A program made the position numbers and the translations under genes. Positions 9,461 through 19,669 of a stretch of DNA of 64,000 nt are shown piece after piece. The notes under the pieces are model-generated. The model ran no database searches. It worked only from the letters and a program-made list of their open reading frames with translations, and was not told the origin of the DNA. The stretch lies in assembly GCF_002836355.1 (NCBI RefSeq), contig NZ_PJCA01000027.1, forward strand, positions 310,281-374,280, in the 5' to 3' direction. This DNA comes from Moritella sp. Urea-trap-13. GTDB lineage: Bacteria; Pseudomonadota; Gammaproteobacteria; Enterobacterales; Moritellaceae. Position 1 is the stretch's first letter. Each line of letters begins with the position of its first letter.

Positions 9461-10843
9461 TTAATGATCATGTAATACTTTCATAATGGCTAAGGTTTTC
9501 TCTGTCATTAAAGGTATATTACGGCGAGACTCTACATTCAACCTGACAACTGGTTCGGTATTCGATGAGCGTAAATTAAAACGCCAATCACCAAACTCCA
9601 GGCTAATACCGTCGGTTTCATCGACAATAAGTGCATCGGACTCGAACTTAGCTCGAACACATGCAATTGAAGCTTGTGGATCCGTTAACTTAGAGTTTAT
9701 TTCACCTGATGAGGGGTATGCTTCAATACGCGCTTTGACTGTCTCTGATAATTTCATTTGTTTTACTGACAGCAGCTCGGTAACGAGTAACCAAGGGATC
9801 ATACCTGAATCACAATAAGCAAAGTCACGGAAATAATGGTGAGCACTCATTTCGCCACCGTACACAGCATCTTCTTTGCGCATGCGTTCTTTAATGAATG
9901 CATGACCGGTTTTTGACATGATAGCGGTACCGCCATTTGCTTCGATAATATCAATTGTATTCCAGCTTAATCGAGGGTCGTGAATGATTTTTGCGCCAGC
10001 ATCTTTTTGTAAAAATGCTTCTGCTAACAATCCGACAATGTAGTAGCCTTCGATGAATTCACCGTTTTCATCAAACAAGAAGCAACGATCAAAATCTCCA
10101 TCCCAAGCAATACCCATATCAGCATGATGCTCAAGTATGGCTTTGGTAGTATCGGCACGACAATTTGGTAATAGTGGGTTAGGGATACCATTCGGAAAGT
10201 GACCATTCGCTTCATGATGCACTTTAATAAATTGTATGGGTATATTAAGTGAATGGAAGCGTTGTTCTATTTCATCAACCACATGGCCAGCAGCACCATT
10301 TCCAGAGTTAACTACTATTTTCATCGGTGCAATATTTTGGGGTGTGATGTACGTCATTAAATGGTTCACATACGCAATCAAAATTGAATTTTGGCTTAAG
10401 GTTCCACGTTTGGTGACTGCGGGAAATTCATTTTGTTCTGCTATTCGTTGAATGTCTCGAAGCCCTGAATCACCGCTAATGGGTTTAGCATCTTCGCGAA
10501 CCAGCTTCATACCATTGTAATCCATGGGGTTATGACTGGCCGTGATTTCAACCCCACCATCAGTACCTAAGTATTTAGTAGCAAAGTAAATTTCTTCGGT
10601 ACCTGTCATGCCGATATCAATAACGTTAACGTTGGCATCCATTAAACCGTTTGCAAGCGCTTGCTTAAGTGCCTCGGAGGTTAAACGTATATCACTGCCA
10701 ACAACGACTGTTTTAGGACTGCTTTGTGTTGATGACAAGTACTGACCAAACGCCCGGCCGATACGATAGGCGATATCAACATTCAGTTCTGACCCCAGTT
10801 GTCCTCGGATATCATAAGCTTTAAAACAAGTTAATTTTGTCAT
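9461..10843 (-). CDS. manB: Phosphomannomutase (CpsG/ManB type; serves the AlgC step)
   Basis: This 460-residue cytoplasmic enzyme interconverts mannose-6-phosphate and mannose-1-phosphate, the step before GDP-mannose. The phosphoserine loop [13 protein letters not shown], the metal-binding loop WDGDFDRCF, and the sugar-binding [10 protein letters not shown] are intact. The phosphate-binding region [13 protein letters not shown] is near the C-terminus. The N-terminus [14 protein letters not shown] resembles enterobacterial CpsG (colanic acid) more than Pseudomonas AlgC, as I recall those sequences. It follows manC by 38 bp on the same strand and diverges from algD, so it probably feeds alginate synthesis and possibly other mannose-containing glycans. 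Confidence 0.94.
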   Translation of the reverse strand: MTKLTCFKAYDIRGQLGSELNVDIAYRIGRAFGQYLSSTQSSPKTVVVGSDIRLTSEALKQALANGLMDANVNVIDIGMTGTEEIYFATKYLGTDGGVEITASHNPMDYNGMKLVREDAKPISGDSGLRDIQRIAEQNEFPAVTKRGTLSQNSILIAYVNHLMTYITPQNIAPMKIVVNSGNGAAGHVVDEIEQRFHSLNIPIQFIKVHHEANGHFPNGIPNPLLPNCRADTTKAILEHHADMGIAWDGDFDRCFLFDENGEFIEGYYIVGLLAEAFLQKDAGAKIIHDPRLSWNTIDIIEANGGTAIMSKTGHAFIKERMRKEDAVYGGEMSAHHYFRDFAYCDSGMIPWLLVTELLSVKQMKLSETVKARIEAYPSSGEINSKLTDPQASIACVRAKFESDALIVDETDGISLEFGDWRFNLRSSNTEPVVRLNVESRRNIPLMTEKTLAIMKVLHDH

Positions 10844-10881
10844 TACATATTATCTCTACTATTAGAAACGAGGATAAATGT

Positions 10882-12297
10882 CTAGCAGCGACCATAAAGA
10901 TCTTCAAAGCGAATAATGTCATCTTCGCCAAGGTATGAGCCGGATTGCACTTCGATTAATTCAAGTGGAAATACCCCTGGATTTTCTAACGCATGCACCT
11001 GGCCAATAGGGATATAGGTCGATTCATTTTCTGTTAACAAGATGGTTTTATCACCATTGGTGACTTTCGCTGTACCCGATACGACAACCCAATGTTCGGC
11101 GCGGTGATGGTGCATTTGGATGGACAGTTTTGCCCCCGGCTTCACGGTAATACGTTTAACTTGATCACGCGGTCCACAATCGACTGAGTCATATTTCCCC
11201 CATGGACGATATACTTCTCGGTGTATCTTATGCTCAGTTCTACCGGCACGTTTGAGATCGCTCACTATGTTTCTCACATGTTGCACTTGATCTTTATGAG
11301 CCACTAAGATGGCATCTTTTGTTTCAACGATAACTAGATTATCAATGCCCACAGCAGCAATGAGTTTGTTTTCAGAGTACAAATAGCTATTTGATGTATT
11401 TACGGTAAGGGTATCGCCTTTGGTTACGTTGTTATTTTCGTCTTTAACGGCGATATCCCACAGTGCGGACCATGAACCTACATCACTCCAGCCCGCATCC
11501 ATTGGTACCACGACGACATCATCACTTTTTTCCATTACTGCGTAATCAATTGAATCATTAGGACACAGCTCAAACTCTGCTTTGTTAATACGGATAAAAC
11601 CCATATCTGATTTTGTTTCAGCTAACGACATTTCACATGCCGTTAGAATGTCAGGGTGATGCAGTTTTAACTCTTCAATGTAGCGGGATGCCTTAAATAA
11701 AAACATACCGCTGTTCCAATAATAATGGCCACTATCAAGATAATCTTGTGCGGTTTCTAAGTTAGGTTTTTCTACAAATTTATTAACGGTAAATGCATCA
11801 CCTTTCATAGCACCAGCGTTAATATAGCCATAACCTATTTCGGGGCTTGTTGGCACAATACCAAATGTAACTAACTGCCCATCTTCAGCAAATGGTATGG
11901 CTTTATTGACGGCTGATTGAAACGCGGCCGTATTTTTAATTAAGTGATCTGACGATAATACTAATAGAATTGGTTCTTCATCATTTTTAGCGAATTTTAA
12001 TGCTTGCAGTGCTGCTAATGCGATAGCGGGGGCTGTATTACGTCCAACAGGCTCCAATATAATACCGCTATGTTTAAACCCCCCTAAATGTAATTGCTCA
12101 GCGGCAATAAAACGATGCTCTTCATTGCAAATTACCAATGGTAATTGATGTGCAAGTCCAGTTAATCGAGCTACGGTTTGTTGCAGCATGGATTGTTCAC
12201 CTGATACGGTTAAAAATTGTTTAGGATAAAGCTCTCGAGACAAAGGCCATAGACGACAGCCATTACCGCCAGCCATTATTACAGGTAAAATCATCAT
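10882..12297 (-). CDS. manC: Mannose-1-phosphate guanylyltransferase / mannose-6-phosphate isomerase
   Basis: This 471-residue bifunctional enzyme supplies GDP-mannose. The N-terminal nucleotidyltransferase has the pyrophosphorylase motif [21 protein letters not shown] and the GDP-mannose motif [10 protein letters not shown]. The C-terminal cupin isomerase domain has [17 protein letters not shown]. The protein resembles enterobacterial CpsB closely and does the job of AlgA. It is divergent from algD across 506 bp and lies upstream of manB in the same unit. In Pseudomonas algA is the last gene of the alginate operon, so the order here is different. Confidence 0.95.
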   Translation of the reverse strand: MMILPVIMAGGNGCRLWPLSRELYPKQFLTVSGEQSMLQQTVARLTGLAHQLPLVICNEEHRFIAAEQLHLGGFKHSGIILEPVGRNTAPAIALAALQALKFAKNDEEPILLVLSSDHLIKNTAAFQSAVNKAIPFAEDGQLVTFGIVPTSPEIGYGYINAGAMKGDAFTVNKFVEKPNLETAQDYLDSGHYYWNSGMFLFKASRYIEELKLHHPDILTACEMSLAETKSDMGFIRINKAEFELCPNDSIDYAVMEKSDDVVVVPMDAGWSDVGSWSALWDIAVKDENNNVTKGDTLTVNTSNSYLYSENKLIAAVGIDNLVIVETKDAILVAHKDQVQHVRNIVSDLKRAGRTEHKIHREVYRPWGKYDSVDCGPRDQVKRITVKPGAKLSIQMHHHRAEHWVVVSGTAKVTNGDKTILLTENESTYIPIGQVHALENPGVFPLELIEVQSGSYLGEDDIIRFEDLYGRC

Positions 12298-12803
12298 ATC
12301 TCCAAAATATTAAAATAAAGTCATAATATTTATCTGGTTACTCCAAACGTTTAAGCTTTAACTAACTTAAGACGAGCGAAGGTGTTGGTATCGTTTGTGT
12401 TTGTAGTACTGTGTATATTAATCGAATTAGCATATCCCTAAGCAGTTCATTGTCTTTAATTTGATGTTTTTAATTTTCAAGCGTTTGATAAATATTGACT
12501 TTGTGTATTAAGAGGATTGCTTGAAAGTATGTTTATCCCCATTAAGTATTACGACAAGTGTAGCTTACCTTTGCAGTGATGATAGCTGCGCTAAGCGTGC
12601 TCCAGCTGTTCCAATAAGTGCTATTTATATAATCATGGTCATTTTTCAGAGGGTTAGATGCTATTTATTTTTGAATTATTAAATTTAGTTTGCACTATGA
12701 TATTTGTTTGCTAACTTTCAAACGGAGGTGGTTAATTAGGCTGATATTTTAGGATATTTAGTTAATTCAACCTCAAGCCTTTGTCTTGTTAGAGGAAAGT
12801 GTT
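12298..12803. promoter_or_regulatory. Divergent promoter region between manC and algD
   Basis: This 506-bp AT-rich gap must hold the promoters for manC-manB (left) and algD-algL (right). I find no ORF and no convincing AlgU/sigma-E promoter (GAACTT...TCTGA). A weak sigma-70 candidate on the plus strand is TTGAAT near 12671 with TATGAT near 12696, but the spacer of about 19 bp is long. The GGAGGTGG at about 12723-12731 is too far from algD to be its ribosome site. Confidence 0.5.
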
Positions 12804-14114
12804 ATGCGGGTAAGTGTTTTTGGAATGGGATATGTCGGTGCAGTGTGTACAGCCTGCCTGGCAAATCGAGGACATCAGATTATTGGTGTCGATGTTGTCC
12901 AGGAAAAAGTTGACATCATCAATGCAGGTCGCTCACCAATTGTTGAAGAAGGGTTGGAAGAGTTATTACTTAAGGGCGTGAAGAGTAAAAAAATATCCGC
13001 AACTATAAATGCCCTTGACGCGGTAATGCAGACTGATATTTCATTTGTTGCAGTCCCTACACCTTCTAAACCTAACGGTGATTTAAATCTTGGTTATGTC
13101 CAAAATGTATGTAAACAAATAGGTGAAGCAATAAAAGTAAAAGGCTGCCATCACACGGTTGTTATTCGCAGTACTGTATTACCTGGTTCCGTCATGGGGG
13201 TTATACGTTCGGAACTTGAAAGCGCGACCGGAATGACAGCTGGTGTCGATTTTGGCTTAGCGGTGAACCCCGAATTCTTGAGGGAGAGTACTGCTATAGA
13301 TGATTATGATCATCCCCCAATGACTGTTGTAGGTTGCCTCGATGAGGTTTCTGCTCAGCAGTTAACGGAGCTATATAGTGATTTAGATGCGCCGTTGTTT
13401 ATCGAAAGCATTGAGACTGCCGAGATGGTTAAATATACCTGTAATGTGTGGCACGCCATCAAAGTAACGTTTGCAAATGAGATTGGCAGCATCGCCAAAG
13501 CATCAGGCGTGGACGGACGTAAGGTGATGGATATTATTTGCACCGATACCAAACTCAACATTTCAGCCTATTACATGAAACCTGGATTCGCCTTTGGCGG
13601 TTCTTGTCTACCAAAAGACGTGCGGGCGTTAAATTATCGAGCTTCACAGCTTAATGTTAAGCATCCGCTGATCGCATCCGTAATGGAGAGTAATGAAAAC
13701 CACGTGAAGAACGTATTCCATATTATCGAAAATACAGGTAAGAAAAGAGTGGCTTTGTATGGTCTTTCATTCAAGCCGGGTACTGATGATTTACGAGAAT
13801 CACCGCATGTAGAATTGGCAGAAATGCTTTTAGGTAAAGGTTATACAGTCAAAATTTACGATGAGAACGTTAGCTACGCCAAAATTCATGGTTCAAACAA
13901 AGAATACTTGGAGAATAAAATCCCACATATTTCGTCGCTATTGCAGCAGAGTAAAGAGGATATGCTACATTCCTCAGAATTGGTCATTATAGGTAATAGT
14001 GACAAATCGTTTCATGCTTTGCTGGAAAAAATTTCAGAACATCATGTTGTTCTCGACCTTTGTGGCTTAATCAAGGGTAAATCAGATGACCATACGCAAG
14101 GCATCTGCTGGTAG
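12804..14114 (+). CDS. algD: GDP-mannose 6-dehydrogenase AlgD
   Basis: This 436-residue cytoplasmic enzyme oxidises GDP-mannose to GDP-mannuronate with two NAD+, the committed alginate step. The N-terminus [20 protein letters not shown] is the Rossmann NAD site and matches P. aeruginosa AlgD closely. [12 protein letters not shown] carries the catalytic cysteine and [15 protein letters not shown] is a substrate-loop signature. A TTG-initiated extension to 12786 is possible, but the GAGGAA ribosome site and homology place the start at the ATG at 12804. The length equals that of Pseudomonas AlgD. It is the first gene of the operon and its end overlaps alg8 by 29 bp. Confidence 0.97.
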   Translation: MRVSVFGMGYVGAVCTACLANRGHQIIGVDVVQEKVDIINAGRSPIVEEGLEELLLKGVKSKKISATINALDAVMQTDISFVAVPTPSKPNGDLNLGYVQNVCKQIGEAIKVKGCHHTVVIRSTVLPGSVMGVIRSELESATGMTAGVDFGLAVNPEFLRESTAIDDYDHPPMTVVGCLDEVSAQQLTELYSDLDAPLFIESIETAEMVKYTCNVWHAIKVTFANEIGSIAKASGVDGRKVMDIICTDTKLNISAYYMKPGFAFGGSCLPKDVRALNYRASQLNVKHPLIASVMESNENHVKNVFHIIENTGKKRVALYGLSFKPGTDDLRESPHVELAEMLLGKGYTVKIYDENVSYAKIHGSNKEYLENKIPHISSLLQQSKEDMLHSSELVIIGNSDKSFHALLEKISEHHVVLDLCGLIKGKSDDHTQGICW

Positions 14115-15600
14115 TTTGAATATGACACTCAATACATTTTTTAAAAATATAATTGGATGGTCGTTATTGTTGTCTGTGATTGGAAGCTTGGCGCTTGTTG
14201 TGCCTCCAACCGTATTTCAACAAGATCATCCAGATTATTTACTCATCATCGGTGCTATCGGTATTTGGCGTTATAGTGTTGTGATTATGCATTTTATCCG
14301 CGGTGTAATCTTCCTTTACATCGTCTTTCCAATACAAAGAAAACAGGCATTAAAAGCGTTAGAAAAACAATCACCTTCACATATTTACCTGATGGTGACG
14401 AGTTTTAGGATCGATGCGAAGACAACCGCGATGGTCTACAAATCAATTATTGAAGAAGCTATGTGCTGTGGTTATCCCTGTACGGTTATCGCTTCAATTG
14501 TGGAGTCGAGTGATGAGCTTATTTTTAAATTGCTTTGGGCAGAGCTTGAACCGGATGAAAGTATTAAATTGAGGGTGGTGCGCATTCCTGGAACTGGTAA
14601 GCGAGATGGTCTTGCATATGGTTTTCGTACTATTTCTCGGGATATGCCCGATAAAACAGCCCTGGTAGCAGTCGTTGATGGTGACACGGTTCTGGAGAAA
14701 GGGGTGGTAAAAAACTGCGTGCCTTATTTTTCGTTATATCCCAATATCGGAGCCCTTACTACAAACGAGTTTTGTGATGTGCTGGGAAGTTATTGGATGA
14801 GCCAGTGGCATAAGCTCCGTTTTTCTCAGCGCCACATTAATATGTGCTCAATGGCGTTATCGAAACGCGTGCTTACGCTGACAGGACGAATGTCAATGTT
14901 TCGGGCAGAGGTTGTTACCCACCCTGCGTTTATCGAAGATGTTGAGAAAGATCATTTAAATCATTGGCGATTAGGACAATTTAAATTTTTAACGGGTGAT
15001 GACAAATCTAGCTGGTTCTCATTAATGCGTAAAGGCTGGGATACCTATTATGTTCCTGATGCCATCATCAATACGGTGGAACATCCACCGGATAAAAACT
15101 TTTTTAGGGCGTCGAGACAACTGATGTTTCGTTGGTATGGTAATTCGTTAAGACAAAACTCGAGAGCGACAGGACTCGGGTTGTCTTTACTCGGCCCGAT
15201 GACTTATTACGTGTTGTGGGATCAGAGAATATCGATGTGGACGAGTATATTTGGTTTGTCAGCCTCTATTGTTGCTGCATTCAAATATTCACCGATATAT
15301 CTCGTTATTTATATCCTTTGGATTGCCATTACACGTTCGGTGGTGACACTTATGCTGTTGGTTTCTGGTCATAAGATAAGTCCCGCGTTTCCATTAATGC
15401 TTTATTTTAATCAGATCGTGGGCTCTGTGTTGAAAATATATGTCGTTTTTCGTCTTGATAGGCAATCTTGGACACGACAGAAAACCAAACTGAAAGCGCA
15501 TGAAGACCCGTTTCAGGCTAAATTTAATAAATTCTCAACGCCAATAATGACCTTTTCAGCGGTCTCAATATTCACCGCAATGCTGTTATACATTGTTTAG
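14086..15600 (+). CDS. alg8: Alginate polymerase, glycosyltransferase Alg8
   Basis: This inner-membrane GT2 enzyme polymerises GDP-mannuronate into polymannuronate, working with Alg44. Hydrophobic helices at both ends flank a cytoplasmic catalytic domain. [13 protein letters not shown] holds the DGD motif, [17 protein letters not shown] the acceptor region, and [19 protein letters not shown] is a QxxRW-like motif. The first ATG, at 14086, has an AAGGG ribosome site inside the end of algD and gives 504 residues. The ATG at 14122 would give 492, closer to the Pseudomonas protein, but has a weaker ribosome site. The 29-bp overlap with algD suggests coupling. Confidence 0.96.
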   Translation: MTIRKASAGSLNMTLNTFFKNIIGWSLLLSVIGSLALVVPPTVFQQDHPDYLLIIGAIGIWRYSVVIMHFIRGVIFLYIVFPIQRKQALKALEKQSPSHIYLMVTSFRIDAKTTAMVYKSIIEEAMCCGYPCTVIASIVESSDELIFKLLWAELEPDESIKLRVVRIPGTGKRDGLAYGFRTISRDMPDKTALVAVVDGDTVLEKGVVKNCVPYFSLYPNIGALTTNEFCDVLGSYWMSQWHKLRFSQRHINMCSMALSKRVLTLTGRMSMFRAEVVTHPAFIEDVEKDHLNHWRLGQFKFLTGDDKSSWFSLMRKGWDTYYVPDAIINTVEHPPDKNFFRASRQLMFRWYGNSLRQNSRATGLGLSLLGPMTYYVLWDQRISMWTSIFGLSASIVAAFKYSPIYLVIYILWIAITRSVVTLMLLVSGHKISPAFPLMLYFNQIVGSVLKIYVVFRLDRQSWTRQKTKLKAHEDPFQAKFNKFSTPIMTFSAVSIFTAMLLYIV

Positions 15601-15672
15601 TTTGCAAACTAACAGCATAAATTAATATTTACTAACGAATTATTAGAACCTTAGATTACTGGAGTTCATATT

Positions 15673-15789
15673 ATGTACCGAAAAGTAAGCCTGATTTTAG
15701 TATGGATGCAAAGTACGCATTCATACACCCGTCCCAGTTTAGTTCGTCGCTTAGATAAAGGGACCTACTATGTCAACGGCAACAATTAA
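15673..15789 (+). CDS. Possible 38-residue small ORF between alg8 and alg44
   Basis: An ATG at 15673 follows a GGAG ribosome site (15661-15664) and opens 38 codons beginning MYRKVSLILVWMQSTHSYTR. The frame ends 17 bp inside alg44. It fills the only sizeable gap (169 bp) in an otherwise tightly packed operon. It could encode a small basic protein or act as a leader that couples translation to alg44. I recognise no family and it may be chance. Confidence 0.4.
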   Translation: MYRKVSLILVWMQSTHSYTRPSLVRRLDKGTYYVNGNN

Positions 15790-16924
15790 TTTAATCCATG
15801 AAACTGAGACTCAACGTCGTCACGCGAGGGTTAAATTACCCGTGAGGCTAACAATCAAAGACAAAGAGGGGGCATTACATACGTTCTCTATTGCAGATAT
15901 CTCGGCCAGTGGCTTTTCAATTGATATTAAGACTAATGAGTTAATTTCTGGTTATCTTTATCAAGGCGTTCTGTTATTTAAAATTAACACTGTTGAGTTC
16001 AGGGTTCCTATCGCGTTTACGGTGAAATACTTATCGGAAGAGAATGACAAAGCTGGTTGTGAATTCAATTCACTTGGAGAGGAGGAGAATTCACTCATCA
16101 GAATGTTTATCAGCAAGTATTTAGCGGGAGACTTGGCCAGTAATGCGGATATTTTGACCACGATGAGTAGAGATAATTATACCAAAGAACGAAAAAATGG
16201 TAGTTCAGGTGCCTTATCTGGATTGAGGAAATTCAGAGCTCTCGTTGTTACGGGCTTGGTTGCGTGTGTCGGTTTAAGTGCATTTAGTTATATTGTTCTG
16301 AATCTTTACCAGCACTATTTCATCACCTATTCAGTATCGGCGATGGTTGACATAGATAAAGAGCCTGTCATCGCACCGACAAGTGGTTATTACGAATTGG
16401 TCGCGGATATTAATACGCCGGTTGGAAAAGGTGTCCCACTTGCAGTTATTACATCGTCAGTATACGAAGCTATCAATTCGGTAAATAATACGCAGTTTAC
16501 GAGTGAAGAGTTAAAAGATATTTTACCGACAGAACTCAACAGTTTGATTAAAAATCCGTGTAACTGCCTTATTATCAGTGCCAGTAAAAATGATCGAGAA
16601 TTTACGCAACAGGGGGATGTTCTCTTTCAAGTTGCCGATGTCAATGCCAGCCCTTATGTGACGGCCTATTTTAACTTTACTGACGTTGAAATTGTAACCA
16701 TAAATAAGACTGTCAATCTATCCATTCCCGGTGATAAAACCCACTATACAGGGAAGATTGAAGACGTCGCGTTGTCTGATGATCCAAAACGACCTAATGC
16801 TATTATCGCTATAATTCGTCCGGACCAAGTGATTGATATCGAAAATATGTCACATCCTGTGCAGGTTTCTATTGGTAACAATTTTGAATTTGGTGATATT
16901 GATTTCTCCTCTATTTTAAGATGA
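15770..16924 (+). CDS. alg44: Alginate co-polymerase Alg44 (PilZ c-di-GMP receptor)
   Basis: This 384-residue protein is about the length of Pseudomonas Alg44 (389). Residues about 15-125 are a PilZ domain with both c-di-GMP motifs: the arginine motif QRRHARVKLPVR and DISASGFSID. One transmembrane helix follows at about residues 162-185 (LVVTGLVACVGLSAFSYIVL). The periplasmic part resembles membrane-fusion proteins (PTSGYYELVADINTPVGKG). In Pseudomonas, c-di-GMP bound here activates Alg8, so polymer synthesis is expected to respond to c-di-GMP. The ATG is preceded by AAAGGGA. It overlaps the small ORF at 15673-15789. Confidence 0.95.
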   Translation: MSTATINLIHETETQRRHARVKLPVRLTIKDKEGALHTFSIADISASGFSIDIKTNELISGYLYQGVLLFKINTVEFRVPIAFTVKYLSEENDKAGCEFNSLGEEENSLIRMFISKYLAGDLASNADILTTMSRDNYTKERKNGSSGALSGLRKFRALVVTGLVACVGLSAFSYIVLNLYQHYFITYSVSAMVDIDKEPVIAPTSGYYELVADINTPVGKGVPLAVITSSVYEAINSVNNTQFTSEELKDILPTELNSLIKNPCNCLIISASKNDREFTQQGDVLFQVADVNASPYVTAYFNFTDVEIVTINKTVNLSIPGDKTHYTGKIEDVALSDDPKRPNAIIAIIRPDQVIDIENMSHPVQVSIGNNFEFGDIDFSSILR

Positions 16925-16946
16925 TTGATGGTGTCAAATAGGTTGA

Positions 16947-18272
16947 ATGATGAATAAACTACTGACTGTTGTGTGTTTTATTTTAAGCTGTGTTGGTTGC
17001 ACATCTATGCTGGATGTTGACTATGCTCGAGTGCTAAATGAGCAGGGGCAGAATAGTAAATCTGAAGAGATGCTATTGTCTCTCAATAGTGCGGGTTACT
17101 ACGAGGCAACCGCGGGGCTGGCACGATTTTATGCTAATAGCACTGATCCTGAAAAGCAAAAGCTCGCCGGTAAATATTATCAGGAATTGCTTAAAGAAGA
17201 TCCTGAATTCGAACTGGCGTACTTACGATGGATGAACAAAATGAGTCGTGTGAACAGTAAATACAAGGAGCCCACATACCGATCGCTTTGGCAACGACAA
17301 GTGAGGTTTGGCGATGTATCGGTTCTTTTAGCTCGTTTTTATTCGTGGCATAGAGACACTTATGATGTGAGAGAAATTGATCCACTTTTTGATCAATGGA
17401 GAAAGCAAGGTATTGAGCAATATAGGGACGTAGCTATGATGTTTTTAAATAATTATCCGTTTCCGGAAAAGTATATCGCTGATATTGATTTTCTTTGTTC
17501 ACAACCAAGTACACCTGAAAGTGATTTAGCCGTCTGCCATCAACTCTATCTTAAGCTAGAAAAACAAAAAGGAGATGTTGATGCTATTGGTAAACGGGCC
17601 ACTATTATAACGGCTAATTATAAGCAAGGTCTGATAACGGATGAAGATGTTTTCCGTTGTAGCCGTATCCTAATCGAAGATGAATTTGGTGAAAGTTTGT
17701 TAGTTAAAGGCGTTGAGCTTGCTGAGATAGATCTTGATTCCGATAGATTATTTTTATTGAGCGCACGTTATGAGCTCGAACAGACCATATTAATGTCAAA
17801 CGATGTGCTTCTTTATGGGCTTATCGATCGCGCGGATAATGGCAGTCGTGAAGCAAGGTTGATGCTCGGGAAGTTGTACCTAAAAGGATATCGCGTACCT
17901 GATGATCCGATATTAGCAGAACATTATCTTGGATTTATTAGTGATGATGCACTTGGCGCATACTATCTGGGAACGCTGTATGTATCAGGCAAACTCGGAG
18001 CGGGTAAACTTCAGCAAGGTATTGACTTACTTCTTTACTCCGCTCGGTTGAATGAAGCCAAAAGTTATAAGCAGCTTGCCATCGCTTTCCACGGTTCGCC
18101 GGGAATCAAAGCAAATCCCACTTATGTTTGGGTTTTTTCGAACATGGCCATGGATTCTGGAATAGCAAAACCGGAAGAAAATAGCCGACTGATTCAGTTA
18201 CTACATGATTCTGAAAATAGCAGAGATAAAGCACTTTCTGAATCGCTTTTAAAAGAAGAAAAATCGATATAA
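16947..18272 (+). CDS. algK: Alginate export scaffold lipoprotein AlgK
   Basis: This 441-residue outer-membrane lipoprotein has a signal peptide ending in the lipobox-like SCVGC near residues 14-18. The rest is helical repeat sequence of the Sel1/TPR type, seen clearly at NGSREARLMLGKLYLKGYRV and ALGAYYLGTLYVSGKLGAG. In Pseudomonas AlgK bridges AlgX, Alg44 and the AlgE porin. Pseudomonas AlgK is about 475 residues, so this one is slightly short. Identity rests on position, lipobox and repeat content more than on strict motifs. The gene starts 22 bp after alg44 with an AGGTTG ribosome site. Confidence 0.88.
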   Translation: MMNKLLTVVCFILSCVGCTSMLDVDYARVLNEQGQNSKSEEMLLSLNSAGYYEATAGLARFYANSTDPEKQKLAGKYYQELLKEDPEFELAYLRWMNKMSRVNSKYKEPTYRSLWQRQVRFGDVSVLLARFYSWHRDTYDVREIDPLFDQWRKQGIEQYRDVAMMFLNNYPFPEKYIADIDFLCSQPSTPESDLAVCHQLYLKLEKQKGDVDAIGKRATIITANYKQGLITDEDVFRCSRILIEDEFGESLLVKGVELAEIDLDSDRLFLLSARYELEQTILMSNDVLLYGLIDRADNGSREARLMLGKLYLKGYRVPDDPILAEHYLGFISDDALGAYYLGTLYVSGKLGAGKLQQGIDLLLYSARLNEAKSYKQLAIAFHGSPGIKANPTYVWVFSNMAMDSGIAKPEENSRLIQLLHDSENSRDKALSESLLKEEKSI

Positions 18273-18302
18273 ATCATCATTTAATACACCGCAAGGAATG
18301 TT

Positions 18303-19667
18303 ATGCAAAATGCATTAATAACGCAGTTGGCTTTATCTGTACTATTAGTGTCGTTTGGATGCTATGCGGATAATACGATTCAGTACCAATATAAAGTCGG
18401 AGCCGAAGTAAAACGCGACCCTGAAATAGTAAATTCTGACCAAGAAAAAGAAGATGGTGGATACGTTGAATTGGGTGTTCGTGTGTATGGCAACATTGAC
18501 GAAGACTGGCACTATTATAGCGATGTAAGAGCTTTTGCAGCTAATAGCCAAATAAGAACGTTCGACAATAATGATACGGGTAGGACAACACAAACATCGG
18601 ACACTGACAATTACCTACATCTTCGACAATTATGGTTTAGTTTTTCTGGTTTATCTCAATACCCTAACGAAGCGCTTAGCATTGGATTACAGAAGGTCAA
18701 ATCATCAAGTGCCCTTTGGTGGGATACTCAAATTGAGTCGGTAGTGTGGAACGTTTACAGCACTAAATCTCACGTTCAGGTTGGTGTTGGTCAGCGCTTT
18801 GATACTTATCGTAGTAATAATGAACTTAGCGAACTGGATAAAAATAGAACTCGGCTATTTATTGATTCTGGTTATGACTGGAAAGCTTACCATACTGTTT
18901 TTGCACGATTTATGTTTACCCATCAGGACAATAGCAACCTAACATCGAACGTCGAAACGGGGGCCCCAGACGGTGCGAATGGCGATTGGCTCTGGTTTGG
19001 TTTGGGTCTAGGCTCCAATTGGATTGACAGACGCAGTCGTTCGCCTTGGGCTTATAATGTTGAATTCATCAGTTTAACGGGTGAAAGCGACTTTGTCGGC
19101 AATCAAGGTCAAACGTTTAATGACCAAGCGATTAAAGCGTGGGCTATCGATGCCGGCATTCGCTACGATTTTAAACAATTCCCCTTTTCAATCGGGATGG
19201 CCTATTCGCAGGGCAGTGGTGGTTTTGACTCGGGGGAGTCGAATATGTTTGTACAAACCGGACTGCATACAAACCGATCTAAGTTTGTTGGTAATGACCA
19301 GTCTTTTTACCGATACGGCGAGGCATTACGCCCCGATTTAACGAACCTAATTTATACCAACATTTTCGCCGCTTATTCGTTTACCAATGGGGTTCAGGTA
19401 GCTACTTCGTTTGCCCATCTTCAGCGTGATGACGTGATGTACTCTATTTACAGGAATAGTGAACCGTTAGAGATGAATAAAACGTCGAACGATGTTGGAT
19501 ATGGGGGCGATGTTGCAATCAAACATAACCTTAAAGATAAGCAGTTCTTTATTCCAATAAACTACTGGCAACTGCGTTTATCTCGTTTTCAACCTGGTGA
19601 TGCATTTAATTCCGATGCGGATAAAACCGTATACCGTGTGGCATTAGAAATGGTGGGAGTTTTTTAA
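18303..19667 (+). CDS. algE: Outer-membrane alginate export porin AlgE
   Basis: This 454-residue beta-barrel protein carries polymer across the outer membrane. It has a signal peptide of about 22 residues, alternating hydrophobic beta-strand sequence, and a terminal strand ending in aromatic phenylalanine (VALEMVGVF), as outer-membrane barrels do. LRQLWFSFSGLSQYPNEALSIGLQKVKSSSALWWD resembles the AlgE region following the first strands. Pseudomonas AlgE is about 490 residues. It lies between algK and algG as in Pseudomonas. algG begins 2 bp after its stop. Confidence 0.93.
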   Translation: MQNALITQLALSVLLVSFGCYADNTIQYQYKVGAEVKRDPEIVNSDQEKEDGGYVELGVRVYGNIDEDWHYYSDVRAFAANSQIRTFDNNDTGRTTQTSDTDNYLHLRQLWFSFSGLSQYPNEALSIGLQKVKSSSALWWDTQIESVVWNVYSTKSHVQVGVGQRFDTYRSNNELSELDKNRTRLFIDSGYDWKAYHTVFARFMFTHQDNSNLTSNVETGAPDGANGDWLWFGLGLGSNWIDRRSRSPWAYNVEFISLTGESDFVGNQGQTFNDQAIKAWAIDAGIRYDFKQFPFSIGMAYSQGSGGFDSGESNMFVQTGLHTNRSKFVGNDQSFYRYGEALRPDLTNLIYTNIFAAYSFTNGVQVATSFAHLQRDDVMYSIYRNSEPLEMNKTSNDVGYGGDVAIKHNLKDKQFFIPINYWQLRLSRFQPGDAFNSDADKTVYRVALEMVGVF

Positions 19668-19669
19668 GT

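Noticed and set aside
12298-12803. AlgU/sigma-E type promoter for algD
   Set aside because: AACTT and CTGA elements can be found but not at the 16-17 bp spacing needed.
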